NCBI GenBank assembly: GCA_027257055.1
Contig: JAPVLO010000001.1
Location: 13,911,501-13,975,500 of the forward strand
Length of the DNA: 64,000 bases
Source: Cephalopachus bancanus
Taxonomy: Eukaryota > Chordata > Mammalia > Primates > Tarsiidae
Direction: 5' to 3'
A model generated the notes under the pieces. It saw nothing but the letters and a program-made list of their open reading frames with translations. It had not been told where the DNA came from and searched no databases. Position numbers and translations under genes: made by a program. This document shows, in pieces, positions 34,124-44,030 of this stretch. Position 1 is the first letter of the stretch, and each line of letters starts with the position of its first letter.

Positions 34124-34428
34124 CTTTTCTGAGTTCAGGGTCTCACTCTGTTTCCCAGACTGGAGTGCAGTGGCACAATCACGATGATCACGGCTCGCCC
34201 CAGCCTCAACCTCGGGTCTCGGGTGGTTCTTCTACCTCAGCCTCCTGGGTAGCTGTGACTTTATAGGTGCACACTGCCATCATGCCTGGCTAACTTTTTT
34301 TTTTTTTTTTGTAGAGACGAGGTTTCACTATGGTGCCCGGGCTGGTCTTGAACCCTTGGACTCAAGCAATTCGCGTGCTTCAGCCTCCCAAAGTGCTGGG
34401 GTTGCAAGCGTGCTCCCTGGCGCCCGGC
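34124..34428 (-). mobile_element. Older Alu
   Basis: Antisense Alu flanked by GGCTTCCTACTT (34112-34123 and 34429-34440), a perfect 12-bp duplication. Confidence 0.95.
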
Positions 34429-34440
34429 GGCTTCCTACTT

Positions 34441-35023
34441 TTCTTGTGTGTGTGCCATCTTCTGGACTCCCAGACCCTTGTCCACGCTATTAAAATACTT
34501 CCCTTCCGTTGACTTAAAATAGTCATCCTTTACGTGTCTGCAAGTGACGCCTGTGCCCCCAAACCAGCTCATTCCAGTCTAAACGGAAAAAAGTGATCCT
34601 TCCGAACCCCACCCTCTCCCTTGGCCACCATGTCTTCATCGCTTAGTCCTCCGTATCTGCCTTTACCTGCTCCTCCAGAATCTCTTGGAGGCGTCCACAG
34701 CAAAATTAACACCGCCCCCATCAGCCAGAGGCTCCCACAAAGGAATTATCTGCCAAATGGATGAATACAGAGTCTGACGGTATCTGTCCTGAGACACGCA
34801 AAATGCCAAGCACCAAAGTTCTCCGCATTTTCTGTCTACTCGGACTGAGGTTATTTCATGATGAAACGATGAAGCCGTGGCATATGAGAAGGGAATTGTT
34901 TGGGGGGGCTGGAAACTCCTAGAAACACCCCCCCATTGCATCTCAAAGAACAGCAACCTACTAGCAGGGAGTGGGGGTGGGTATGTTAAAGCCTTGAGCG
35001 TTTGTTTTAACGGTATTGTTTAT
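34441..35023. other. Anonymous sequence
   Basis: No repeat or gene recognised. Confidence 0.35.
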
Positions 35024-35270
35024 GTATTTATTTTTGAGGCACGGTCTCACTGTGTCGCCCAGGCTGGAGTGCAGTGGCATGATCGCGACTCACTGCAGCC
35101 TCGACCTCCTGAGCTCAAGCGATCCTCCTGCCTCAACCTCTGACTAGCTGGGACTGCAGGTTCTTGCCACCAAGCCTTTGATTTTTTATAATAGAGACAA
35201 GGTCTCGCTATGCTGCCCAGGCTGGTCTGGGACTCCTGGTCTCAATCAATCCTCCCACCTCAGCCTCCAA
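35024..35270 (-). mobile_element. Older Alu, truncated
   Basis: Antisense Alu beginning 'TTTTTGAGGCACGGTCTCAC' and stopping at 'CAGCCTCCAATTGTCC', before the CpG-rich left end. Confidence 0.9.
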
Positions 35271-35282
35271 TTGTCCAGTGGT

Positions 35283-35593
35283 ATCATTTATTTATTTATT
35301 TATTTTAGTTGGAGTCTCACTCCACTGCCCAGGCTGGAGTACAGTGGCATGCTCACAGCCACCCCAGCGTCAACCTGCTGGGCTCAGACAATCCTTCCGC
35401 CTCAGCCTTCTAAGTCGCTGGAACCAGAGGCGCATGCTACCGTGCCCGGCTAATTTTTTAATTTGTTGTAGAGATGAGGTCTCACCAAGTGACCCAGGCT
35501 GGTCTCGAACTCGAACCCGTGGGCTCAGGCAACCCTCTCACCTCGGCTTCCCAAAGTGCTGGGATAACAGGCTTGAACCACCACGCCCGGCCC
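35283..35593 (-). mobile_element. Alu with ATTT tail repeat
   Basis: A (TTTA)n tail (35287-35307) is followed by a full antisense Alu ending 'ACCACGCCCGGCCC'. It contains a small CTCGAACTCGAAC duplication at 35504-35516. Confidence 0.94.
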
Positions 35594-36093
35594 ATCTGAT
35601 TTTTAAAAAGCAGTCACTCTTTCCTCGTTCTGCCCCAGATGCCAGTCTCACTTTCTGGCAAGGGAAACAAAGGTGTAGGGATCTAGGGGAAGCTTTGGAG
35701 ACATGTGAGACCTGTCGGGCTTCCACACATGAGGGCAACTAGCGACACAAACCAGCGCGATCGATGCTGGGAAACTGCCCTTGGAAACAGAATGAGCGCG
35801 ACTCAGAGGCAGAGATGATTATGCTGCCCAGAGCCAAAACGGGTGACACGTGGAGACCGAAAGGGAAAAGTCAGGCGAGGAGGAGGCCCTGAGTGACAGT
35901 GGGGATAGGGGACACAGAAACGGGGACCGGGAGAAACACACCGTTGTGGGTATTGGAAGAAACCCGCATGCCGCTGGTCTCACTGTCCCCTGGAGTCACT
36001 GTGCACAGAGCCTCAGGCGCCAAGGGTGGGACTGGGCGCTTTAGGGCCAGGAATGGGAAGAGCGTGTGTCACATGTGCCGAGTGAATCGCCGT
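35594..36093. other. Anonymous sequence
   Basis: Nothing recognised. Frames of 64-88 codons only. Confidence 0.35.
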
Positions 36094-36106
36094 AAGAGTG
36101 AGACGC

Positions 36107-36394
36107 GCTGGGCTCGGTGGCTCAGCCTGTCATCCCGCGCCTTTGGGAGGCTGAGGTGAGTGGATTGCCTGAGCCCGCGGGTTCGAGACCCGCCTGGGCA
36201 GCGAGACCTCATCTCTACAATAAATCAAAAAATCAACCGGGCGTGTTAGCGCACGCCTGTAATTCCAGCTACTTGGAAGGCTGAGGAGGAAGGATCGCCG
36301 GAGCCCAGCAGGTCCAGGCTGCGGTGGCCGGAAGCAGCCACTGCACTCTAGTCTGGGCAACAGAGTGAGACTCCAACTCAAAAAAAAAAAAAAA
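36107..36394 (+). mobile_element. Alu, lineage type
   Basis: Young-looking dimer flanked by AAGAGTGAGACGC (36094-36106 and 36395-36407), a perfect 13-bp duplication. Confidence 0.97.
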
Positions 36395-36473
36395 AAGAGT
36401 GAGACGCTCTCCCGCTGGAGTATACCTGTCCTTTGCAAAACAGCAAGAAAGGAACGGGAAATAATAGCATATA

Positions 36474-37028
36474 AAGAGGGTGCCCCCAAAAAGTACACAC
36501 ATTTTGAGAAAGAAAAAGCTGTACCAAAATGGTAATCCGCAATATAGACCAATAACAACAGATGAGCACACGTCACGTTTGACTTCCGCAATGACAAGAG
36601 GCGCCCAGGGTGGTTCCCGTCAGCGTCCAGACGCTTCTGTGGATGACGACAGGACTTGCTGCTGGGTGAGGCCTCCCAGACCTCCCTTTGTGCGCATTAC
36701 ACACAGGACCATGAATCGCAGACTCATCCCAAATGCATGCCGGTGTCAGGCGTGTTGGAGGTTTTGTTGCAAACTCACGCCGCCCTCCTTGTTGCCCTTC
36801 CACAATGTTCGTGGGTTTCAAATACCACTCCAAAACGGTCACGCGCGCCTCGCATGACAGCCGCGCTTCTGCCGTCTTCTTTGACCGTCCCGCCTGCCCC
36901 ACGGTGACAAGCACCATCTTTTGAGCGAACGTCACACGACACGTCGCTACCGTCGTTCAATTCGACTTCGAGAAGTCATACACAGTCGGTGTCTCTTAAA
37001 ATGTGTGTTTGTGTTTGGGCACCCCCGG
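36474..37028 (-). mobile_element. TA-flanked Tc1/mariner-superfamily element with HTH remnant
   Basis: 555 bp between TA dinucleotides (36472-36473 and 37029-37030). The ends are inverted repeats: GGGTGCCC...ACACACATTTTGAGA on the left and, reversed, GGGTGCCC...ACACACATTTTAAGAGA on the right. A minus-strand frame (36935-36573) contains 'VTVLEWYLKPTNIVEGQQGG', 'RREFATKPPTRLTPACIWDE' and 'CNAHKGRSGRP'. This resembles the N-terminal helix-turn-helix region (DUF4817-like) of IS630-Tc1-mariner transposases. The catalytic domain is absent, so it is a deletion derivative. The family is not named. Confidence 0.7.
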
Positions 37029-37030
37029 TA

Positions 37031-37293
37031 TTTACTGTCTTCTTATAATTGGATTGAGGAGAGAGACACAAAAACCCATGAAGTCTGGGCAGGGCCAGTG
37101 TTGGGGCTGGGGGCGAGAGGGGTGGGGGAGAGGGTGTCTTCTCACACTCTTCTTGGTTATGGATATTTGTCATCAGTTGAGCCCATGTTTCGAAAAAAAA
37201 CTTTCAGTGAGAATGAGGAGACCAGAAGAGCACCTCGGTAAGATTTCCCCGGCTGTGAGGTCCAGAAAGGTTGGAGCCCGAGGGGGGGGTGAC
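37031..37293. other. Anonymous sequence
   Basis: A short spacer between the DNA transposon and the MST LTR; nothing recognised. Confidence 0.3.
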
Positions 37294-37326
37294 CAGTCCG
37301 TTTTGCATTGCTATAAAGAAACACCT

Positions 37327-37425
37327 AACAGAGTATAATACACAGTAGCTACTCAATAAATACTTGTTGAATGAATAAGGGAGTAACTAATAGGTAAATA
37401 AATGCATACTTTTAATACAAAAAAG
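37327..37425 (+). mobile_element. Short retroposed insert with 12-bp target duplication
   Basis: 99 bp bounded by AAAGAAACACCT (37315-37326 and 37426-37437, identical). It contains 'CACAGTAGCTACTCAATAAA' and 'TACTTGTTGAATGAAT', a motif typical of L2/MIR 3' ends, and ends in an A-rich tail 'ATACAAAAAAG'. The flanks and tail point to L1-driven retroposition of a transcript 3' end that carried this old repeat. Confidence 0.65.
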
Positions 37426-37608
37426 AAAGAAACACCTGAGGCCAGGTAATTTATAAAGAAGGGAGGCTCATGTGGCTCACAGTTCTGCGTGGCCCAGCAC
37501 CTGCTTCTGGGGAGGCCTTGGGAAGCTTTTCCTCGTGGCGGAAGGGGAGCAGGCTTGTCACATGGCGAGAGCAGGAGCGAGAGAGAGAGAAGGAGGTGCC
37601 GGGCTCTT

Positions 37609-38292
37609 GTTTTCTTCAAGCAAAGATTATTTAGAAAGTAAATCAGAGAGAGAGAGAAAAGCAACAGAGGCCAAAAGGAGAGAGAGAAAGAGAGAGAGAG
37701 ACTAGTGTCACCATACTTACAGGCTATGTGGTGTCAGCAAATGCCCCACACTGGGCACCAGTTGATGCCAATTTGGGTGCAGATTCTTTGGTTCATTTCT
37801 AAAGTGAATTTCAGAGCAGCCAGCAAAGTATTCAAGCAAAGGTTATTTAGAAAGTAAATTAGAGAGAGAAAGAGAGAGAGAGGGCAATCCACTTCCCCAT
37901 GGTAGCAGAGGGGGCCAAAGCTAAGGAAACATGGCAGCCACAGCTCCAAGAGTCGTGTGGAGACAGCAGAGCTTGAGCGCAGTGGCTCAAGCCTGTCATC
38001 CCAGCACTTTGGGAGGCCCAGGTGAGAGGAGTGCCTGAGCCCACGGGTTCGAGACCAGCCTGGGCAACTTAGCGAGACCTCCTCTCTACAATAAAATCAA
38101 AAAAATTAGCCAGGTGTGGTAGGACCCACCTGCAGTTCTGGCTACTTGGAAGGATGAGGCGGAGGGATCCCCAGAGCCCAGCAGGTGGACGCTGGGGTGG
38201 CTGTGAGCATGCCACTGCATTCCAGCCTGGGCGGCGGAGTGAGACACCAACCCCCCCCCGCCAGAAAGAAAAGAAAAGAAAGCAGTGGCCGT
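37609..38292 (+). mobile_element. Composite insertion (unknown segment plus Alu) in MST
   Basis: 684 bp bounded by TGCCGGGCTCTT (37597-37608) and TGCTGGGCTCTT (38293-38304), 11 of 12 identical. The left 360 bp is not Alu. It holds two related blocks, 'CAAGCAAAGATTATTTAGAAAGTAAAT' and 'CAAGCAAAGGTTATTTAGAAAGTAAAT' (about 37618 and 37833, parts), each followed by a GA-rich run. The right part is a sense Alu (37968-38250) with an A-rich GAAAGAAAAG tail next to the right duplication. Confidence 0.6.
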
Positions 38293-38471
38293 TGCTGGGC
38301 TCTTTAAACCCCACTCTTGTGTGAACTCACAAAACCAGCACTCACTCAGGGTGGAGACAGCACCAAGCCATGCACAAGGCATCTGCCCCTATGACCCAAA
38401 GGCCTCCCCTTCAAGACCGGGGGCCACATTTTCACGGGAGATTTGGAGGGACAAACATCCAAACTGTATCA

Positions 38472-38942
38472 AGGGAGCATCCAAGGGGGTGCCCCCCGCA
38501 GGACGGCCCCTCAGGCCAGCAGGAAGCTGTCCCAGCCGTGTGAACTGAGAACATCCAGCGCCTGGCCTAGGATGGACAGGGCACCAAGGGAAGGACAGAC
38601 AGGTGGGTGCCCAGGCCTTGCGGTGGCTGGTTGGGTCAGTGGGACACGGAGACGGGGGGGTGACCCACCAAAAGCCCATTTTCCAAGGTCACCTGGCTTC
38701 AACCGTGGCTTCCCCATGGAATCCCTCCTGGAATGAAGAATTTGGGAGATCACTGTCTAGAAGAGAGAAGGCAGGTGGGCCCATGAGCCTGGCCTCTCCA
38801 GAATGTCCCAGGTGATATTTTCAGGCTGTGCTGGATAAATATAAGTGGAAATCCCTCCTGTAACAGAACATACTTGGGGCCGGAGTATTTGGTGTCAATG
38901 AGATTGAGTCACTAGTTATTATTTTACTAATCTATGCTAATT
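38472..38942. other. Anonymous sequence
   Basis: Overlapping 70-97-codon frames on both strands; nothing recognised. Confidence 0.35.
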
Positions 38943-39210
38943 TGTTTTTTGAGTTGGAGTCTCACTCTTGTTGCCCAGGCTGGAGTGCAGTGGCACACTC
39001 ACAGCCACCCCTGCCATTGAGTTAAGACTGTAAGAGCTGGCCGGGTGTGGTGGCTCAGCCTGTAAACCCAGCACTTTGGGAGGCCGAGGCTTAGGTGACC
39101 CTTCTGCCTCAGCCTTCCAGGTAGCTCGAACTACAGATGCACACCACCACGCCTGGCTAGTTTTTTGATTTATTGTAGAGATGAGGTCTCACCAAGTTGC
39201 CCCAGCTGCC
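38943..39210 (-). mobile_element. Alu interrupted by a 74-bp copied block
   Basis: Antisense Alu pieces 38943-39016 and 39091-39210. Between them is a sense-strand block (39017-39090) that copies 39459-39532. The end nearest the left arm of the Alu is missing. Confidence 0.85.
39017..39090 (+). repeat. 74-bp templated copy of 39459-39532
   Basis: It starts with the non-repetitive TTGAGTTAAGACTG and TAAGAGCTGG, also found before the Alu at 39481, and continues into the first 50 bp of that Alu. Five differences in 74 by my alignment. Confidence 0.88.
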
Positions 39211-39458
39211 TTTGGTCTGCCTAACCAAATGGCCACGCTGAAGCATGTCGGCCGTGGGGTTTAGACGTGTCTGGGTCAGCCTCACTCGTGGCGGAATGGA
39301 CGCACACAGCACACCTGCCTGCAACTGCCCCGACTCCAGGGAGACCACATTCTCCAAGAAAAAAGAAGCCAACGTCAATGGACTAATCACACAGACCCCA
39401 CCAGGAACTGGTGGCCCAGTCCCCTGGGCACGAAGCCGGGTCTCAGGAAAAAGAAAGC
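39211..39458. other. Anonymous sequence
   Basis: Nothing recognised. Confidence 0.3.
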
Positions 39459-39480
39459 TTGAGTTAAGACTGTAAGAGCT

Positions 39481-39758
39481 GGCCGGGTGCGGTGACTCAG
39501 CCTGTAATCCCAGCACTTTGGGAGGCTGAAGCGAGAGGATTACCTGAGTCCCGGGTTCGAGACCAGCCTGGGCAACTTGGCGAGACCTCCTCTCTACAAT
39601 AAATCACAAAAACAAGCCAGACGTGGTGGCATGTGTCTGTAGTTCCAGCTACTTGGAAGGCTGAGGCAGAAGGATCGCCTAAGTCCAGCAGGTGGAGGCT
39701 GCAGTGGCCACGAGCATGCCGCTGCACTCTAGCCTGGGTGACAAGTGAGACTCCAACG
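39481..39758 (+). mobile_element. Alu (first of a stacked pair)
   Basis: Sense dimer directly after AGACTGTAAGAGCT (39467-39480). Its A tail (39759-39771) holds the start of the next Alu. Confidence 0.95.
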
Positions 39759-39774
39759 CCAAAAAAAAAAAAAG

Positions 39775-40207
<433 letters not shown>

Positions 40208-40376
40208 TCAGTCTCTGACGGAGGGCCCACAATGGAGGGTCCCCAGCTCCCACAGACCCCACCCAGCAAGAAGGTGCCGGAAAACCCATGAACATCAGTC
40301 CCACTTCCAGGAAAGCCCTGCCCCAGTGTGCGGTGGCAGCCAGGCTCCCTGGGGCCGTTAGAACCAATGCAATTCC

Positions 40377-40664
40377 TTTTTTAAAATTTAATTTAATTTT
40401 AGAGGTGTGGGGTACACGTGAGGATCTAATTGCGTGCAGGGTCTGGCCTTCCCCCTGCTGGTGGTGGACTTGGCACCCCCACGTGAGGTTGTATGCCCCT
40501 TGTCCCTCCTCCTTTTCTGCCCCCCAGCAGTGTCCAGAGTCTGCGTGGTTCCCACCCTTGTGCTCGTGACCCGTGTTCAGGGCCCACTTATGAATGAGAG
40601 CTTGCAGTGTTCCACCCTTCGTTTCTGTGGTGGTTCACTGAGCACGATGGTCTCCAGCTGCATC
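40377..40664 (-). mobile_element. L1 3' end, part 1 (split by mariner)
   Basis: Antisense: 'TTTAATTTTAGAGGTGTGGGG', 'GGGCCCACTTATGAATGAGAG', 'TTTCTGTGGTGGTTCACTGAG', 'GGTCTCCAGCTGCATC'. It stops at the TA used by the mariner and resumes at 41605. Confidence 0.88.
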
Positions 40665-40666
40665 TA

Positions 40667-41602
40667 CGAGGTCTCACAAGTTTGAGAAATCCTCCTAGAA
40701 AAAGTGTTACACACCTCATTGCTGAATATCGCCGTCGCCTTCGAAGTCCTCCCCTTGGGAAGCTACGCACCAATGCCAGCGCCTAGGCTGCTTGTCAAAG
40801 CAATCTGGGTATTTTTTTTCTGGAATAGCCATCAGAGCTGTCATCGTGTTATCCTTGATGTCCTGAATGTCATCAAAATGTCTTCCTTTCCATCTTTCCT
40901 TTATCTTTAGGTAAGGAAAAAAGTCATTGGGCACCAGGTCAGGTGAGTAGGGAGAGTGTCCCCATACAGTTAATTGTTTACGGGCTAAAATCTCCCCCAC
41001 AGACAGAGCTGTGTGAGCTGGTGCATTGTCGTGATGCAAGAGCGTCTTTGGGACCATTTTTGCACTCACCTTTCTCAGGCCAAGATTTTCAGCTAAGATT
41101 TTCCTGTTTCTCCTTCGATGTTGATTGGGTCTGCTATGCTTCCCACAGTCAGCTGGTGATTTTGATACACAGCTTGGTAAATGTTTGCAATGTTTTTTTC
41201 AGTTCTGCTTGTTACTGGCCATCCTGACCGCTCTTCATCAGTGACGTGTTGTCGCCCCTCAGAAAAACACTTAATCCACCTGGACACTGCCGTTTTCTTC
41301 ACGGCATTATCCCGTGATCGTGGACTAACGTGCCCCTGATTTCAGTTCCACTCTTGCCAAATTTAACGAGAAATTTGTTGTGTTTGTCCATTGCTCTAAT
41401 TCAAGCTCCAACATTCTCACAATGACAGCTCTGATGGCCGTTCCTGAAAAAGAGTTCCCAAACTGCTTTGACAGGTGGACTAGGCACTGCTGTCGGTGCA
41501 GAGCTTCCCAAGGGGAGGACTCCAAAGGTGACCGTAGGTGCAGCAATGAGGTACGCAGCCCTTTCTCTAAGATGAGCTCATGAACTTACTTGCCAAACCG
41601 CA
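40667..41602 (-). mobile_element. Mariner-like element with long inverted arms, best-preserved copy
   Basis: 936 bp between TA dinucleotides (40665-40666 and 41603-41604). The L1 it interrupts continues in register across it, which proves both borders. The left arm (40667-40850) is the reverse complement of the right arm (about 41418-41602). The interior carries a minus-strand transposase pseudogene. At the right end, beyond the transposase N-terminus, lies an inverted copy of the gene's own 3' end, where a normal mariner has only a short terminal repeat. Confidence 0.92.
40716..41400 (-). pseudogene. Mariner transposase, internally deleted
   Basis: The N-terminal part reads 'FLVKFGKSGTEIRG', 'MKKTAVSRWIKCFSEGR', 'VTDEERSGWPVTSRTE' and 'NIANIYQAVYQNHQLTV': the paired helix-turn-helix DNA-binding region of mariners. 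After a deletion the catalytic part resumes (frame 41069-40716) with 'HHDNAPAHTALSV' (second Asp, residue 14) and 'YSPDLVPNDFF' (third Asp, residue 49). The 34 residues between them match the DD34D class. The segment with the first catalytic Asp is missing and stops separate the halves, so no active enzyme can be made. Confidence 0.92.
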
Positions 41603-41604
41603 TA

Positions 41605-41811
41605 CGTTGCTGCAAAGGACATGATTTTGTGCTTCTTTATGGCTCCTTGGTATTCCATCGTGTATATGCACCACATTTCCTTTATACAGTCCACTTTCGA
41701 TGGGCATCTAGGTTGGTTCCCCATTTTTGCTACTGTGAATAGTGCTACAGTGAACTTACGTGTGCAGGTGTCTTTTGGGGAGAGCAACTTATGTTGCTCT
41801 GGATAAAACCA
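41605..41811 (-). mobile_element. L1 3' end, part 2
   Basis: It continues the L1 from 40664: 'CGTTGCTGCAAAGGACATG', 'GGTATTCCATCGTGTATATGC', 'GGGCATCTAGGTTGGTTCC', 'TTTTTGCTACTGTGAATAG'. 5' truncated. Confidence 0.88.
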
Positions 41812-42286
41812 GTGAGCCTGAGTCTTTTCCCCCCCTGAAGTGGCTCCTGTAAAGCCACCGCGGTGACACTCAGTCCATCTCCCCCAGAGCTCCTACCCTT
41901 CCCTGTCTCAGTGGCCACTCTTCTGACCCCCGTCCCTCCCCACAAGGTCGTGCGTAGGAAGAGGAGAGAAGCAGGAGAGACTTTGGAAGCGCAAGGAAAA
42001 GGCGAGGGTGTTTCCCTCATGTCCCCAGAAGAAACGCATCGCTCATTTTCTGCAAACAGAATACAGTCAGTGACGCGGCTCGTTTCTGTGGTGCTGTGAG
42101 ATCCTAACTCAGCAGCCACGCTTCACCCAGCCCACGCCAGCTGGTCCAGGAACGCAAGCATCCTTCCCAACCTAGCAGAGGCACAGGAGCGCTTTGCTTT
42201 ACAAAGTCTGAGAAGTTGACTTACAAATACAGTTTTGAAACACAGCTCATCAGTAAGTTTCCTTCTCATGGTATTAATGTTTTAAA
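41812..42286. other. Anonymous sequence
   Basis: A 124-codon minus frame (42119-41745) overlaps the L1 and has no known motif. Confidence 0.35.
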
Positions 42287-43015
42287 GACCTGTGCACACA
42301 CTGAGATACCACCTAACCCCGGTAAAAATGGCCATCATTAGTAAAACAAACAACAACAGATGCTGGCGAGGATGTGGAAAAAAAGGAACACTTCTACACT
42401 GCTGCTGGGAATGCAGACTAGTACAACCTCTTTGGAAGAAAGTGTGGCGATTTCTGAAAGAAGTAGAAATTGACCTTCCATGTGACCCAGCAATCCCCCT
42501 ATTGGGAATATACCCGGAGGAACTCAAATCATTCTACAAAATAATACCTGCACACTTATGTGTGCTGCAGCTCTATTCACAATAGCAAAAACGCGGAACC
42601 AACTATGTTGCCCGTCGAAGCTGGACTGGATTTTTAAAATGTGGTACATATACACAATGGAATATTGTCCAGCCATAAAGAAGGACAAACATATGGACTT
42701 CACAGCAACTTGGATGGACTTAGAGTCGACCATACTCAGTGAGCTATCACAGAAACAAAGAACAGAGTAGCATATGTTCTCACTCATAAGCGGACCTTGG
42801 ACAATTATAATACTATAAGAAAGGGTTTGGCAGTAGTGGGAAACTGTCAGGGGTGGGGAGGTGGGATTGGCAGTTGGGGGAAACTGCTAGGGGAGGGAGG
42901 GGCACACCTCATCAACAAGGGTACCTGCGTAATCAGCATTTGTATGCCAAACTCTGAATTGTACCCCACATCTTTATAATAAAAAAATTTAAAAATAAAT
43001 ACAAAATAAAATGCA
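42287..43015 (+). mobile_element. Lineage L1 3' end (ORF2 C-terminus plus 3' UTR)
   Basis: The most complete L1 of the lineage type here. An open frame of 97 codons (42292-42585) includes '[20 protein letters not shown]' and '[14 protein letters not shown]', the conserved C-terminal region of L1 ORF2p. It is followed by 'YIYTMEYCPAIKKDK' in another frame, then the 3' UTR with GGGGAGGTGGGATTGGCAG and an A-rich tail. 5' truncated near the end of ORF2 and not functional. Confidence 0.93.
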
Positions 43016-43794
43016 GTATATAAAACTAAAAAAAAAAACTGTGCATGGACATTCTCCATAAGACTGAAAAGGATAGGAACCTGTGTCCTTTGCCATGTGT
43101 TCGAGTTCCCAGAAATGGACAGCAACAGCGTCCTGGCATCACAAGGTGTGACGTGCTGCCGTCTGGCATAGCGGGGACCATTTGAACTCCAAGAAGCTCT
43201 CATTGACAGCAAGACAGGGCTCCCCGAAAAACCTGGAATTAGCCATCCAGTTCTCATGTGTGGGAGTTCCCGGATGTGTCGTCACAGGGGATACCTCCCT
43301 GGAAACCGTGAAAGCCATCCTCACCCGTTTTGCGCTGAAGGGACTTGGCCCCCAGGATTGAGGGGACGCCTTTCGTGGTGTTTGTTCCAGGAGGTCGAGA
43401 ACGTGCGTCTGTCAAGAGGCCTCCAGTTTGAGCCATGCAGCTTCCCGGGCCGCCACCCCCCCTCCAACTTCAAGAAACGGCTCTAAGTGCAGATGAATGA
43501 CTGGGTGTCAAGGCCCAGCCAAGTCCACCCATCTCGGCGAGGGGCTAAGCTAATCGCCTTAAGCCTTTTGACCATCGCCGGGCCCATCACCCACATGATG
43601 CTGTCAGTGTGCTTTTAAAACCCACTTCGAAGAACGAGAGCCAACGGGGGGTAATTGAAAAAGACAGCAGCATGGAGGGGGGGCATCCAGAGATGCCCCA
43701 GATGATTTATATTAATACGGCGCATGCCACCTAAATGACGCCAGGGCTATGCATCGTGGTGGCTACGCTCCTGAAAGGAACTCCCGAGAATGAG
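43016..43794. other. Anonymous sequence
   Basis: No repeat or gene recognised. Confidence 0.35.
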
Positions 43795-43978
43795 GGGTGT
43801 GTGTGTGTGTCTGTGTCTGTGTGTGTGTGTGTGTGTGTGCCTGTGTGTGTGTGTGTGTCTGTGTGTGTGTGTCTGTGTGTGTGTCTGTGTGTGTGTGTGT
43901 CTGTGTGTGTGTGTCTGTATGTGTGTGTCTGTGTGTGTGTGTGTCTGTGTGTGTGTGTCTGTGTGTGTGTGTGTCTGT

Positions 43979-44030
<52 letters not shown>
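43795..44030. repeat. GT/CT microsatellite, 236 bp
   Basis: (GT)n regularly broken by CT, giving GTGTGTGTCT-type units, ending in a pure (GT)21-like run. All six frames stay open as Cys-Val or Thr-His repeats. Confidence 0.98.

Larger units (their letters stand above)
37294..38471 (-). mobile_element. MST-type MaLR LTR carrying two insertions
   Basis: The antisense MST LTR runs from 'CAGTCCGTTTTGCATTGC' to 'ACATCCAAACTGTATCA'. Three host segments remain: 37294-37326, 37438-37608 and 38293-38471. They join in consensus order ('AAAGAAACACCT|GAGGCCAGG', 'TGC(C/T)GGGCTCTT|TAAACC'). The interruptions are listed separately. Confidence 0.88.

Noticed and set aside
42292..42787. Intact gene suggested by a clean 97-codon frame
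   Set aside because: It is the C-terminal end of L1 ORF2 in a 5'-truncated L1 copy.
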